DNA of 27,744 bases from CAIYWZ01 sp964497925 (lineage in GTDB: Bacteria; Pseudomonadota; Alphaproteobacteria; CAIYWZ01): NCBI GenBank assembly GCA_964497925.1, contig CAZCFE010000016.1, positions 1-27,744 of the forward strand. The letters are read 5' to 3'. The notes below the pieces were generated by a model. It was given only the letters and a program-made list of their open reading frames with translations. It was not told the origin of the DNA and searched no databases. This document shows, piece by piece, positions 17,327 to 24,648 of this stretch. The translations under genes and the position numbers were made by a program. Within the stretch, counting starts at the first letter, position 1, and each line of letters opens with the position of its first letter.

Positions 17327-17899
17327 ATGAAAAAAATATTATCTTTAATTTTATTGTTAACTCATATTGCAGAAGTAAATGCCGGTTCATTTTTTCCTTC
17401 CAAAGAAGCGTCATCTAAAATCACTCAGAAATCAATTACCTTACGCCCCACTGATCCTGAAGGCAGGAAAACAATTAAAGAAAATTTTATCAAGGAATCT
17501 ATTAAAAACCGAGTTACGAACTATAATGATGACCCCGAATTTGCAAAAGCAAGAGCGGAACACGAAATTTCAAGAGTCCTCTCAACTACAGAATTTGCTT
17601 ATGACGTTATCGCTAATGATATAAATCAAAAAATAGGACACATGGTTCTAATTAAGCAATATGATTACACAATGCCCACATTGTTTCTATATGATATTCG
17701 TATTTATGATGAATTTCAGAAAAAAGGTTACGGAACCTCAGCTTTAGCTGAGTTTGAAAAAAAAGCACGAGAAATGGGGGCAAAAAGAATTGGACTTCAT
17801 GTGTTTGAAGCAAATGAAGGGGCTCGTAAATTATATCAACGTGAAGGGTTTCGTATAAATTCACGCAACATGTCGAAAAACTTAGAGGATAAAAAATAA
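17327..17899 (+). CDS. GNAT-family N-acetyltransferase with predicted signal peptide
   Basis: A 190-residue protein. I start it at ATG 17327 rather than TTG 17321: AAAGGA at 17314-17319 is correctly spaced for the ATG and too close to the TTG. Residues 1-19 (MKKILSLILLLTHIAEVNA) look like a Sec signal peptide with a cleavable A-x-A-like end. The C-terminal half is a GNAT fold. The acetyl-CoA pyrophosphate loop is at QKKGYGTSAL (131-140), followed by GLHVFEANEGARKLYQREGF (156-175), with Tyr170 at the usual general-acid place. Substrate is unknown. Acetyl-CoA is not expected in the periplasm, so a secreted role or an uncleaved membrane anchor should be considered. It sits between ligA and hemF, and overlaps neither. 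Confidence 0.85.
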   Translation: MKKILSLILLLTHIAEVNAGSFFPSKEASSKITQKSITLRPTDPEGRKTIKENFIKESIKNRVTNYNDDPEFAKARAEHEISRVLSTTEFAYDVIANDINQKIGHMVLIKQYDYTMPTLFLYDIRIYDEFQKKGYGTSALAEFEKKAREMGAKRIGLHVFEANEGARKLYQREGFRINSRNMSKNLEDKK

Positions 17900-18733
17900 G
17901 TGAAAAATATCGCATCAAATTGGTTTAAATCGTTACAAGATAAAATTTGTTTGGATCTAGAGTCTCTGGAAAATCAATCTATTTTGAACGAAGATCAATT
18001 TCGAGCGACAAGTTTCACATTTACAGATTGGTCTCGAGATGGCGGTGGCGGAGGAACCATGGGGGTATTGCGAGGTGGTCGCGTTTTTGAAAAAGCAGGA
18101 GTTAATTTTTCTGCTGTTCACGGACAATTTCCTGCTGAGTTTGCTTCAAAAATACCAGGAGCAGATAAAGATCCAACATTTTGGGCTTCTGGAATTTCAA
18201 TCGTTATTCATCCAAGATCACCACTCGTTCCTATCATTCACATGAATACAAGAATGATTGTGACCACAAAAACTTGGTTTGGCGGAGGAATTGATTTAAC
18301 TCCTGTATACCCGACAGATGAAGATACCGAATTTTTCCATTCTCAAGTAAAAAACACTTGTGATCAATTTGATACAAGTTACTATGATAAATTTAAAAAA
18401 TCCTGTGACGAGTATTTCTACATCCATCACCGCAATGAGCCAAGAGGGGTTGGTGGAATTTTTTACGACAACCTAAACTCTGGAAATTTAGAGCAAGATT
18501 TTGAATTCTCAAAAGCTGTAGGAAATTTATTTATTAATGTTTACAGACCCCTTGTAAAAAAATATTTCAACATACCTTGGGAAACTGCTCAAACACAAGA
18601 TCAACTTCATAAACGAGCAAAATATACAGAATTCAATTTGATTTACGACAAAGGAACTGAGTTTGGATTGAAAACAGGTGGAAACATAGAAGCAATTTTT
18701 GTTTCTCTTCCACCAATGGCTTCCTGGCAATAA
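17900..18733 (+). CDS. hemF: aerobic coproporphyrinogen-III oxidase
   Basis: The oxygen-dependent enzyme that decarboxylates coproporphyrinogen III to protoporphyrinogen IX in haem synthesis. Translation starts at GTG 17900, directly after the GNAT stop, with AGAGGA at 17884-17889. HemF blocks are WSRDGGGGGTMGVLRGG, VNFSAVHGQFP, HMNTRMIV with WFGGGIDLTPVYP, YIHHRNEPRGVGGIFYD, and KRAKYTEFNLIYDKGTEFGLKTGGN. At 277 residues it stops at SLPPMASWQ, about 20-25 residues before many HemF proteins end. The bases after the stop do not restore the usual tail in this frame. Catalytic blocks are complete, so it is probably functional. It is the last gene of the pgk-hemF run. Confidence 0.97.
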   Translation: MKNIASNWFKSLQDKICLDLESLENQSILNEDQFRATSFTFTDWSRDGGGGGTMGVLRGGRVFEKAGVNFSAVHGQFPAEFASKIPGADKDPTFWASGISIVIHPRSPLVPIIHMNTRMIVTTKTWFGGGIDLTPVYPTDEDTEFFHSQVKNTCDQFDTSYYDKFKKSCDEYFYIHHRNEPRGVGGIFYDNLNSGNLEQDFEFSKAVGNLFINVYRPLVKKYFNIPWETAQTQDQLHKRAKYTEFNLIYDKGTEFGLKTGGNIEAIFVSLPPMASWQ

Positions 18734-18755
18734 ATTTATTTTTCTGGGAATAAAA

Positions 18756-18784
18756 TTGCTTTTTAAATTTTCTGTTTATATAAT
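18756..18784 (+). promoter_or_regulatory. sigma70-type promoter of tRNA-Arg inside a palindrome
   Basis: A perfect -10 TATAAT at 18779-18784 is preceded by TTGCTT (18756-18761) with a 17-base spacer. Initiation near 18791 would lie about six bases before the tRNA. The -10 sits in the loop of a perfect 11-bp inverted repeat, AAATTTTCTGT (18765-18775) and ACAGAAAATTT (18786-18796). The right arm of the repeat abuts the first base of the tRNA. Confidence 0.65.
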
Positions 18785-18796
18785 TACAGAAAATTT
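18765..18796. repeat. 11-bp inverted repeat between hemF and tRNA-Arg
   Basis: AAATTTTCTGT at 18765-18775 is matched exactly by its reverse complement ACAGAAAATTT at 18786-18796, separated by 10 bases. As RNA it would form a hairpin that could end the hemF transcript, although it is A-U rich and has no T-run beyond its own arm. As DNA it surrounds the tRNA-Arg -10 element and could be a protein-binding palindrome. Which of these applies cannot be decided from sequence alone. Confidence 0.75.
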
Positions 18797-18873
18797 GCAC
18801 CCGTAGCTCAGATGGATAGAGCGTTGCCCTCCGAAGGCAAAGGCCAGAGGTTCGACTCCCCTCGGGTGCGCCA
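18797..18873 (+). tRNA. tRNA-Arg (anticodon CCG), CCA end encoded
   Basis: The acceptor GCACCCG (18797-18803) pairs with CGGGTGC (18863-18869). The anticodon stem TTGCC/GGCAA encloses the loop CTCCGAA, with anticodon CCG at 18831-18833. The T-arm contains GGTTCGACTCC. The discriminator G is at 18870 and CCA at 18871-18873. It reads the CGG codon. It has its own promoter immediately upstream. Confidence 0.97.
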
Positions 18874-18919
18874 TTTTCTCAAAAGATTACTTTTTATCCA
18901 CAGATAATTTATTTTAAAC

Positions 18920-18948
18920 TTGACTAAATATTACCATGTCTTCATTAT
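18920..18948 (+). promoter_or_regulatory. sigma70-type promoter of tRNA-Leu
   Basis: TTGACT (18920-18925, 5 of 6 to consensus) is followed after 17 bases by CATTAT (18943-18948, 4 of 6). Transcription would begin near 18955, about six bases before tRNA-Leu. Since no terminator follows the tRNA, the same transcript may continue into nrnC and the rubrerythrin gene. Confidence 0.65.
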
Positions 18949-18960
18949 AGTTTTATTCAT

Positions 18961-19047
18961 GCCCAAATGGCGGAATTGGTAGACGCGCAAGTTTCAGGTA
19001 TTTGTAGGATAAAACCTGTGGAAGTTCGAGTCTTCTTTTGGGCACCA
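18961..19047 (+). tRNA. tRNA-Leu (anticodon CAG), CCA end encoded
   Basis: The acceptor GCCCAAA (18961-18967) pairs with TTTGGGC (19037-19043). The anticodon stem CAAGT/ATTTG encloses TTCAGGT, with anticodon CAG at 18995-18997. A class II variable arm (AGG...CCT) follows, then the T-arm GGAAG-TTCGAGT-CTTCT. The discriminator A is at 19044 and CCA at 19045-19047. It reads CUG. nrnC begins 25 bases downstream. Confidence 0.97.
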
Positions 19048-19072
19048 TTTTAAAATTCAAAGGTGGTAAGTT

Positions 19073-19690
19073 TTGAACAATATCAATCTGTATAAAAACG
19101 ATATCCCACCAAACATCCACTGGGGGGAATCAATAGCAGTAGACACAGAAACTACAGGTTTGAATATATTTCGAGATCGTTTATGTCTTATTCAAATTGG
19201 GTGCGAAAATGGAGATGTTCATATTGTTCAATTTTCAATACAGAATAATTTTGATTGTCCGAATTTAAAATCATTACTTCTGAATGAGTCTATTCTCAAA
19301 ATTTTTCATTTTGCAAGATTTGATATTATGTTTATTTACAAGTTTTTAAAAATTGCAACAAACTCTGTGTATTGCACGAAAATCGCTTCAAAGCTTTGCA
19401 GAACTTACACTGATAAACATGGCCTCAAAGACCTTATAAAAGAACTTCTAAATACAGATATTGAAAAAGAACAGCAGTGTTCATATTGGGGGGCTGAAGC
19501 CTTAAACTCTAAACAGCTGGACTATGCTGCCAAAGATGTAATTTATTTACATCAACTAAAGACCCTTTTGGACCAACAATTAAAACGTGAAGATCGATTT
19601 GAATTGGCCAAAAACTGCTTTGATTTTATCGCAACACGCGCACGCCTGGATCTTTTAGGGCTTGAAAAAGAAGACATCTTTACACATTAA
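19073..19690 (+). CDS. nrnC: NrnC, DEDDy 3'-5' exonuclease (nanoRNase)
   Basis: A 205-residue single-domain RNase D-like nuclease without HRDC domains, which is the length and make-up of NrnC. In alphaproteobacteria that lack Orn, NrnC degrades very short oligoribonucleotides, including those left from cyclic-di-GMP turnover. The DEDDy residues are all visible: Asp24 and Glu26 in VDTETTGL, Asp84 in HFARFD, and Tyr151/Asp155 in YAAKD. The N-terminal pattern (NDIPP, then FRDRLCLIQIG) is also typical. It begins at TTG 19073 behind AGGTGG at 19061-19066; TTG is a weak start and may keep its level low. It follows tRNA-Leu closely and is 17 bases ahead of the rubrerythrin gene. Confidence 0.9.
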   Translation: MNNINLYKNDIPPNIHWGESIAVDTETTGLNIFRDRLCLIQIGCENGDVHIVQFSIQNNFDCPNLKSLLLNESILKIFHFARFDIMFIYKFLKIATNSVYCTKIASKLCRTYTDKHGLKDLIKELLNTDIEKEQQCSYWGAEALNSKQLDYAAKDVIYLHQLKTLLDQQLKREDRFELAKNCFDFIATRARLDLLGLEKEDIFTH

Positions 19691-19707
19691 ATCTCAAGGA
19701 GCAAAAA

Positions 19708-20127
19708 ATGACAGAATTAAAAAACACAAAAACACATGAAAATTTAAAGGCTGCTTTTGCAGGAGAATCACAAGCGAATCGTCGTTATCTTTATTTTGCC
19801 CAAATTGCGGATGTTGAAGGATCTCCAGACACCGCAGCACTTTTTAGATCAACAGCCGAAGGTGAAACTGGACATGCTTTTGGCCATCTTGAATTTTTAG
19901 CTCAAGCAGGAGATCCCGCGACAGGGCTTCCTATCGGAGATACTCTTTCCAACTTAAAATCTGCCATTGAAGGTGAAACACATGAGTACACAGATATGTA
20001 TCCAGGGATGGCAAAAACAGCAAGAGAAGAAGGTTTCGATGAAATTGCAGATTGGTTTGAAACTTTGGCAAAGGCTGAAAAATCACATGCAGGTCGTTTT
20101 CAAAAAGCTTTAGATTCTTTGGTATAA
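19708..20127 (+). CDS. rubrerythrin-family diiron protein lacking the rubredoxin domain
   Basis: A 139-residue four-helix ferritin-like protein. All diiron ligand positions of rubrerythrin can be placed: Glu20 in AGESQANRRYLYFA, Glu53 and His56 in EGETGHAFGH, Glu90 and Glu93 in EGETHEYTDMYPGMA, and Glu124 and His127 in AEKSHAGRF. Classical rubrerythrins reduce hydrogen peroxide and carry a C-terminal Cys4 rubredoxin domain; here the protein ends with the helical domain and has no such domain, so electrons must come from a separate partner. AAGGAGC lies well placed before the ATG (about 19696-19702). Its job is probably peroxide or oxygen protection. The transporter gene follows after five bases. 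Confidence 0.9.
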   Translation: MTELKNTKTHENLKAAFAGESQANRRYLYFAQIADVEGSPDTAALFRSTAEGETGHAFGHLEFLAQAGDPATGLPIGDTLSNLKSAIEGETHEYTDMYPGMAKTAREEGFDEIADWFETLAKAEKSHAGRFQKALDSLV

Positions 20128-20132
20128 TTGCC

Positions 20133-21410
20133 ATGCAAAAAAAGGGTCACGTCTTAATTGCAAGCATGATAGGAAACGCTTTAGAATTTTATGATTTTAT
20201 GCTTTATGGCGTTTTTGCAACAATTTTTGCAAAACTGTTTTTTCCATCTAGCGACCCTTTTATATCTATTCTATCAAGTTGGGCAGCATTCGCCGCAGGA
20301 TTTTTAATGCGCCCCATAGGCGCCATTGTCTTTGGACACATCGGCGATAAATTTGGACGCAAACGAGCTTTAACAATTTCCATCCTGGTCACCTCTTTCC
20401 CCATATTGATTATTGGGCTTATGCCGCCTTATGAGAAAATTGGTCTTTGGGCCCCATGTTTGGTTATTTTTGCAAGATTGCTTCAGGGCCTTTGCACCGG
20501 GGGTGAATACAATGGCGCTGCAATTTTTGCACTAGAGCACTTAAGCAAAAAACATGGAAGAACTTTTCCTGGAATGGCCGGAGGGTTAATTACCTCTTCT
20601 TGTGCCATAGGCGCAATTCTAGCAACAGCCATGGGAGCAATTGTCACACATGCAAATATCGATGGACTGTGGAGAGCCCCCTTTCTTTTAGGTGCTTTAA
20701 TCAGCTTAATTGGATTTTATATAAGACACAAATTAACTGAGTCTCCTGAGTTTGAAAAAGCACTTGCATCTAATTTAACAAATTTATCTTTTTTGAAAAT
20801 ATTAAAAACCCATCCGAAATCTTGCTTTACGGCTTTTTCAATTGGTGGGCTGAATGGTGTCATGTCTTATCTTCTATTTGCTTTTTTAAATATCTATCTA
20901 TCAAAATACCTGCAAATTGAGCTAACTCATGCCATGCTTTTTAGCATGTGCGGACTGATCTCATTTATGATTCTTTCCCCACTATTTGGATATATCAGCG
21001 ACCATTTCAATTCACGTGCTTATTTTTTTATTGCATCTGTAACTATTTTAATCATCAGTTCAGCAGTTTTTTGGCTGCTCCAAACACGGAATTTCTCAGC
21101 AATTATTGTTGCCGAAATCCTTCTTGGCGGAATGCTTGCGAGCATTGGAGGTCCACAACATGCATTCATGCAAAAACTCTTCCCTGTACAAGATCGTTAC
21201 ACTGGAATCTCATTTAACTTTTGTTTAGGCATGGCATTATTTGGAGGAACAACTCCTATGGTGTTAACATATTTAATTGAAAAAACAGGGAATTTAAATA
21301 TGCCAATTATGATGTTATCAATATGCTCAGGCTTATTCATTATTGCATTAATTATTCTGGGCCCGCTAAAAAGTAGAATAAACGCTAACGATCAATCATC
21401 ATCGCTGTAA
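20133..21410 (+). CDS. MFS transporter, metabolite:H+ symporter (MHS/ProP-like) family
   Basis: A 425-residue, 12-helix inner-membrane carrier. The N-terminal IGNALEFYDFMLYG and the loop GHIGDKFGRKRALTISI between helices 2 and 3 are hallmarks of the MHS branch. RLLQGLCTGGEYNGA in helix 4 and a second GYISDHFNSR loop in the C-terminal half support it. Members take up osmolytes (proline, betaine), dicarboxylates, citrate or alpha-ketoglutarate with protons; the substrate here cannot be assigned. No Shine-Dalgarno stands before ATG 20133, which lies five bases after the rubrerythrin stop, so translation is probably coupled. Its 3' end overlaps convergent fabZ by 26 bases, leaving no room for a separate terminator. 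Confidence 0.93.
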   Translation: MQKKGHVLIASMIGNALEFYDFMLYGVFATIFAKLFFPSSDPFISILSSWAAFAAGFLMRPIGAIVFGHIGDKFGRKRALTISILVTSFPILIIGLMPPYEKIGLWAPCLVIFARLLQGLCTGGEYNGAAIFALEHLSKKHGRTFPGMAGGLITSSCAIGAILATAMGAIVTHANIDGLWRAPFLLGALISLIGFYIRHKLTESPEFEKALASNLTNLSFLKILKTHPKSCFTAFSIGGLNGVMSYLLFAFLNIYLSKYLQIELTHAMLFSMCGLISFMILSPLFGYISDHFNSRAYFFIASVTILIISSAVFWLLQTRNFSAIIVAEILLGGMLASIGGPQHAFMQKLFPVQDRYTGISFNFCLGMALFGGTTPMVLTYLIEKTGNLNMPIMMLSICSGLFIIALIILGPLKSRINANDQSSSL

Positions 21411-21825
21411 AAGTTGCTTCAGCCACAACTGAACCTTCCACAAAAGCTTTTCCTTCAAACTTCCAAACAGTTGCCCTGGCTTGTTTTTTTATAACTTCAA
21501 GCACGAGGCAATCTCCAGGAACTACGGGTTTTCTAAATTTCGCATTATCAATCGACATGAAATAAACAACTTTTTGAGATACATCCAGTCCTTGTGATTC
21601 AAGCGTTTTTCCAACTAATACCCCTGCTGTTTGAGCTAAAGCTTCAATAATTATCACGCCTGGAAAAATAGGATGTCCTGGAAAATGTCCCTCAAATAAA
21701 GATTCATTTCCAGATACATTTTTCATACCAACGATTTTTTCTCCTATTTCAATCTGATTTATTCTATCAACAAATAAAAATGGGAAACGGTGTGGGATAA
21801 ATTTTTTAATTTCTTCTATATTCAT
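21385..21825 (-). CDS. fabZ: 3-hydroxyacyl-ACP dehydratase FabZ
   Basis: A 146-residue hot-dog fold enzyme that dehydrates 3-hydroxyacyl-ACP to trans-2-enoyl-ACP in fatty acid synthesis. It opens with IPHRFPFLFVDRI and carries GHFPGHPIFPGVIIIEALAQTAG, in which the second His of GHFPGH and the Glu of EALAQ are the catalytic pair. It begins with the overlapping stop-start TAATG shared with skp, behind GGGAG, so translation is coupled. In most proteobacteria fabZ is flanked by lpxD and lpxA; here skp is directly upstream and a convergent transporter gene directly downstream, so neither lpx gene is present. Confidence 0.97.
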   Translation of the reverse strand: MNIEEIKKFIPHRFPFLFVDRINQIEIGEKIVGMKNVSGNESLFEGHFPGHPIFPGVIIIEALAQTAGVLVGKTLESQGLDVSQKVVYFMSIDNAKFRKPVVPGDCLVLEVIKKQARATVWKFEGKAFVEGSVVAEATFTAMMIDR

Positions 21826-22307
21826 TATTGAGCGTCTCCCTTGTTCATTTGGTCAATTAATTCATCAGTCACATCAACAACTGTTCCATTAATATAAATA
21901 GCATCCATCCTTAAAATAGCATTATATCCACGAGAATCGTTAAGCGCTCGAGCGACGTTTTGGGCTTTATCTATAATAATCTTCATTCTTGTCTGTTTGA
22001 TATTATCGTATTCAGATCTGAGCTCTTGTTTACGTAATCTGCTTTTTTCAACACCAACTTGGTATTCTTTAGCTTTAGATTCACGCACAGAAATATCTTG
22101 AGTCACCAACAGCTCTTTATGCTTGGATGCCAAATCATTGTCCATGCCCTCAATCTCGCGTTTATGCTTAAGTTGAAGCTGGGTTAAGTCATTATCAAGC
22201 TTAACATACGCCGAACTTTTTTCGATGAGTTTTTGGAAATCAATGCAAGCGAATCCTGAATAAGCAGAATTTGAGAACAGAACCAAAGCAAAGAAAAGAT
22301 ACAGCAT
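21825..22307 (-). CDS. skp: Skp/OmpH-family periplasmic chaperone
   Basis: A 160-residue protein with an N-terminal hydrophobic segment (about residues 1-18) ending AYS, read as a signal peptide. The mature start GFACIDFQKLIEKSS resembles the Skp pattern. A long charged helical region (about 40-115) forms the tentacle-like arms. Skp trimers hold unfolded outer-membrane proteins in the periplasm and hand them to BamA. It begins one codon after the bamA stop and overlaps fabZ by one base, all consistent with one operon. The signal peptide has no basic residue near its start, which is unusual. Sequence conservation in Skp is low, so the assignment also leans on the bamA context. Confidence 0.85.
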   Translation of the reverse strand: MLYLFFALVLFSNSAYSGFACIDFQKLIEKSSAYVKLDNDLTQLQLKHKREIEGMDNDLASKHKELLVTQDISVRESKAKEYQVGVEKSRLRKQELRSEYDNIKQTRMKIIIDKAQNVARALNDSRGYNAILRMDAIYINGTVVDVTDELIDQMNKGDAQ

Positions 22308-22310
22308 CTT

Positions 22311-24623
22311 TTAAAACCTATAATCCAGGCCAAAAAGGAAATTACTTTCTTTATCATACTTTTTACTGCGCAACGGCCACGCATAATCAAGTCTTATTCG
22401 TCCTAAAATCGGAATCGTAAAAGCAAAACCAAACCCTGCAGAAACACGCATAAAACTCTCGTTATAAAATTCCTGTGCTGCATCAGGTTTGAAGCCAGAA
22501 TCCCACAAGTCTCCAATTTCAACATATGTTAAGAATTTTGCGCCAAGTTCCGCTCCACCAACAGGAATTGCAATTTCAGCAGCTCCGGTATAATATTTTT
22601 TCCCACCAAGTGCATCATCTTTTACAGCATCTGTTTTTTTCACACGAGGCCCAACTCCCCACACATCAAATCCATGAAGGCTCTCACCTCCAAGCATCAT
22701 GTGATCAGAAATTCGTAACGAATCTGCAAAAATAATTCCTGCTCTTCCTTTAAGATTGAATGTAATCTTTTCTGTTATAGGAAAATGCACCAAAGCTTTC
22801 ACCTCGTTTCTGATAAATGAAATATCTCCACCAAGGCCTGCAAATTCATTTGTCAATGCCAATGCATATCCAGAATCTGCGCCAAGCATGTTATCTCTTC
22901 TATCATAAACACTATAAAGCGTTGCCTTTGAAACACTACGTTCTTTTCCATCTGCCTGTTCCGCAACATGCTTTGAAACCTTATCTTTATTTTTTGAATC
23001 AAGTTCCATTTTTTGAAGATAAAATGTATAAGTCAGTCTTTGATAAAAATCCTCTGATAGATTATATCTGGTATAAACACTCAGTCCTTTTCTTTTATCA
23101 GTATAACCTTCAAGCTCCATTCGATCTTCATCCGTTAAGAACAAGTCAAAACCGGCTCCAACTCGATAACCAAAAAAGTGTGCATCAGAAAGACCAAGAA
23201 GTGCATTTTGTCTTCTGGCCCCCTTTTCAAGTTCTAAATTTCCATTGATCCCATATCCAAAAAAGTTTGGATCTGCAAGTTTAACCTGTCCATTGAATCC
23301 TTTAAATACATTGCCTCTGCCATCTTCAGAGTTATAACCAACGCCAAACTTAATTTGCATCGTGCCTTCCTCTTCAACAAAAATTTTCAAAATCATTTTA
23401 TTGGAAGAGCTTCCTTTTGATCTTTCCTCACGAACTGCTTGTGGCTTAAAATATCCCAAAGACCTAATTCTTCTCAAAGAGTCCTTTACCTTGGTGACAT
23501 TAAAAGGATCACCCTCTTTAAGCAGCATCTCACGCCTTACAACGCGATCAAGAGTTTTCATATTTCCGATAATATCAATACGTTCAATATACATCTTAGA
23601 TGTTTCTTCAACAACAAAAGTCAAATTTACTTCATTTTTTTCAGGAATCTCTTGCGTTCTGTGATCAACGTTCACAAATGCATACCCCTGATCCCCTAAT
23701 TTTTCCGTTAATAGCAATTTTGCCCTTTCAACTGAATCACCATTGTACCACTCTCCTGATTTGATCATCACCTCTTGTTTGATTTTTTCTATATCAACAC
23801 CAGGAATTTTGACATCATATCTTAGATTTCTAATTTTATATCTTTGCCCTTCGTTAACAACGAAAGTTAATATGAAACCACTTTTATCTGGAAGCAAAGA
23901 AGCCCCTGAAGAGATCCCTTCAAATTTAATATATCCATTCTTTGCATAGAATTTCTTAAGCGCGTGCATATCTGTTTGCAAACGTTCTGGATCATAAGTA
24001 TCGGTTGCTGTTAAAAATCTGTACCACCTTGCTTCTTTTGAGTAAATTTCATTCTCAAGTTCGCTTTGTGAAAAAGCTTGTGCCCCAATAAAGTTAATAC
24101 GCTGAATATTTGTCATCACACCTTCTTGAATCACAAAAATAACATCAACACGATTTTGATCGCGTTTGATGATTTTAGGCTCAACAGTTGCTGCGTAACG
24201 ACCTTTTCTTTGATAGATTTCTAAAATCTTTTGTGTTTCTTTTTTGATCACATCAGTTGTAAAAACTTGCCTTGATTTAACCTGAACTTCAGCTTTTAGA
24301 ATATCATCAGAAATACTGTCATTTCCCTCAAACGCAACTTGATTCACAGTGGCATTTTCAATAACAGCAACATTTAAAGTTGTTCCATTAACACTGATTT
24401 TCACATCATTAAACAACTGAGTTTCATAAAGTCTCTTCAAAGATTCATCAACCCTGGAAGAAATAATTTCATCACCTATCTTGATTTTCAGATGCCCTGT
24501 CACAACATCAGCTTCAACCCTATGAAGTCCTGAAATATTAATATTTTTAAGCTTTTCCGCAAAAAGAGAAAAATTGCCTAAAGAAACCAACAGAAGTGAG
24601 CCATACATTACTTTTTTAATCAT
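22311..24623 (-). CDS. bamA: BamA, outer membrane protein assembly factor
   Basis: A 770-residue Omp85-family protein. A signal peptide (about 1-22, ending LFA) precedes five POTRA domains (about 24-420), with opening lines such as KNINISGLHRVEADVV, VNQVAFEGNDSISDDILKAEV, IQRINFIGAQAFS and IERIDIIGNMKTLDRVVRRE. A 16-strand beta-barrel follows. It shows GGESLHGFDVWGVGP (the conserved lid-lock loop region) and the C-terminal strand FGFAFTIPILGRIRLDYAWPLRSKK, ending in a terminal Phe beta-signal. BamA folds and inserts outer-membrane proteins together with BamD. It lies between rseP and skp, the common order in proteobacteria. A good AAAGAG precedes the ATG. Confidence 0.98.
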   Translation of the reverse strand: MIKKVMYGSLLLVSLGNFSLFAEKLKNINISGLHRVEADVVTGHLKIKIGDEIISSRVDESLKRLYETQLFNDVKISVNGTTLNVAVIENATVNQVAFEGNDSISDDILKAEVQVKSRQVFTTDVIKKETQKILEIYQRKGRYAATVEPKIIKRDQNRVDVIFVIQEGVMTNIQRINFIGAQAFSQSELENEIYSKEARWYRFLTATDTYDPERLQTDMHALKKFYAKNGYIKFEGISSGASLLPDKSGFILTFVVNEGQRYKIRNLRYDVKIPGVDIEKIKQEVMIKSGEWYNGDSVERAKLLLTEKLGDQGYAFVNVDHRTQEIPEKNEVNLTFVVEETSKMYIERIDIIGNMKTLDRVVRREMLLKEGDPFNVTKVKDSLRRIRSLGYFKPQAVREERSKGSSSNKMILKIFVEEEGTMQIKFGVGYNSEDGRGNVFKGFNGQVKLADPNFFGYGINGNLELEKGARRQNALLGLSDAHFFGYRVGAGFDLFLTDEDRMELEGYTDKRKGLSVYTRYNLSEDFYQRLTYTFYLQKMELDSKNKDKVSKHVAEQADGKERSVSKATLYSVYDRRDNMLGADSGYALALTNEFAGLGGDISFIRNEVKALVHFPITEKITFNLKGRAGIIFADSLRISDHMMLGGESLHGFDVWGVGPRVKKTDAVKDDALGGKKYYTGAAEIAIPVGGAELGAKFLTYVEIGDLWDSGFKPDAAQEFYNESFMRVSAGFGFAFTIPILGRIRLDYAWPLRSKKYDKESNFLFGLDYRF

Positions 24624-24648
24624 TTAATATACTCTTTTTATTTAAACT

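Noticed and set aside
18874..18960. Replication origin
   Set aside because: Only one DnaA box is present, the AT-rich stretch is short and there is no flanking dnaA, gidA or hemE-type marker.
22817..23248. 143-codon plus-strand frame opposite bamA
   Set aside because: It is antisense to well-conserved bamA sequence, rich in His/Leu/Gln as expected of a shadow frame, and has no ribosome binding site or family resemblance.
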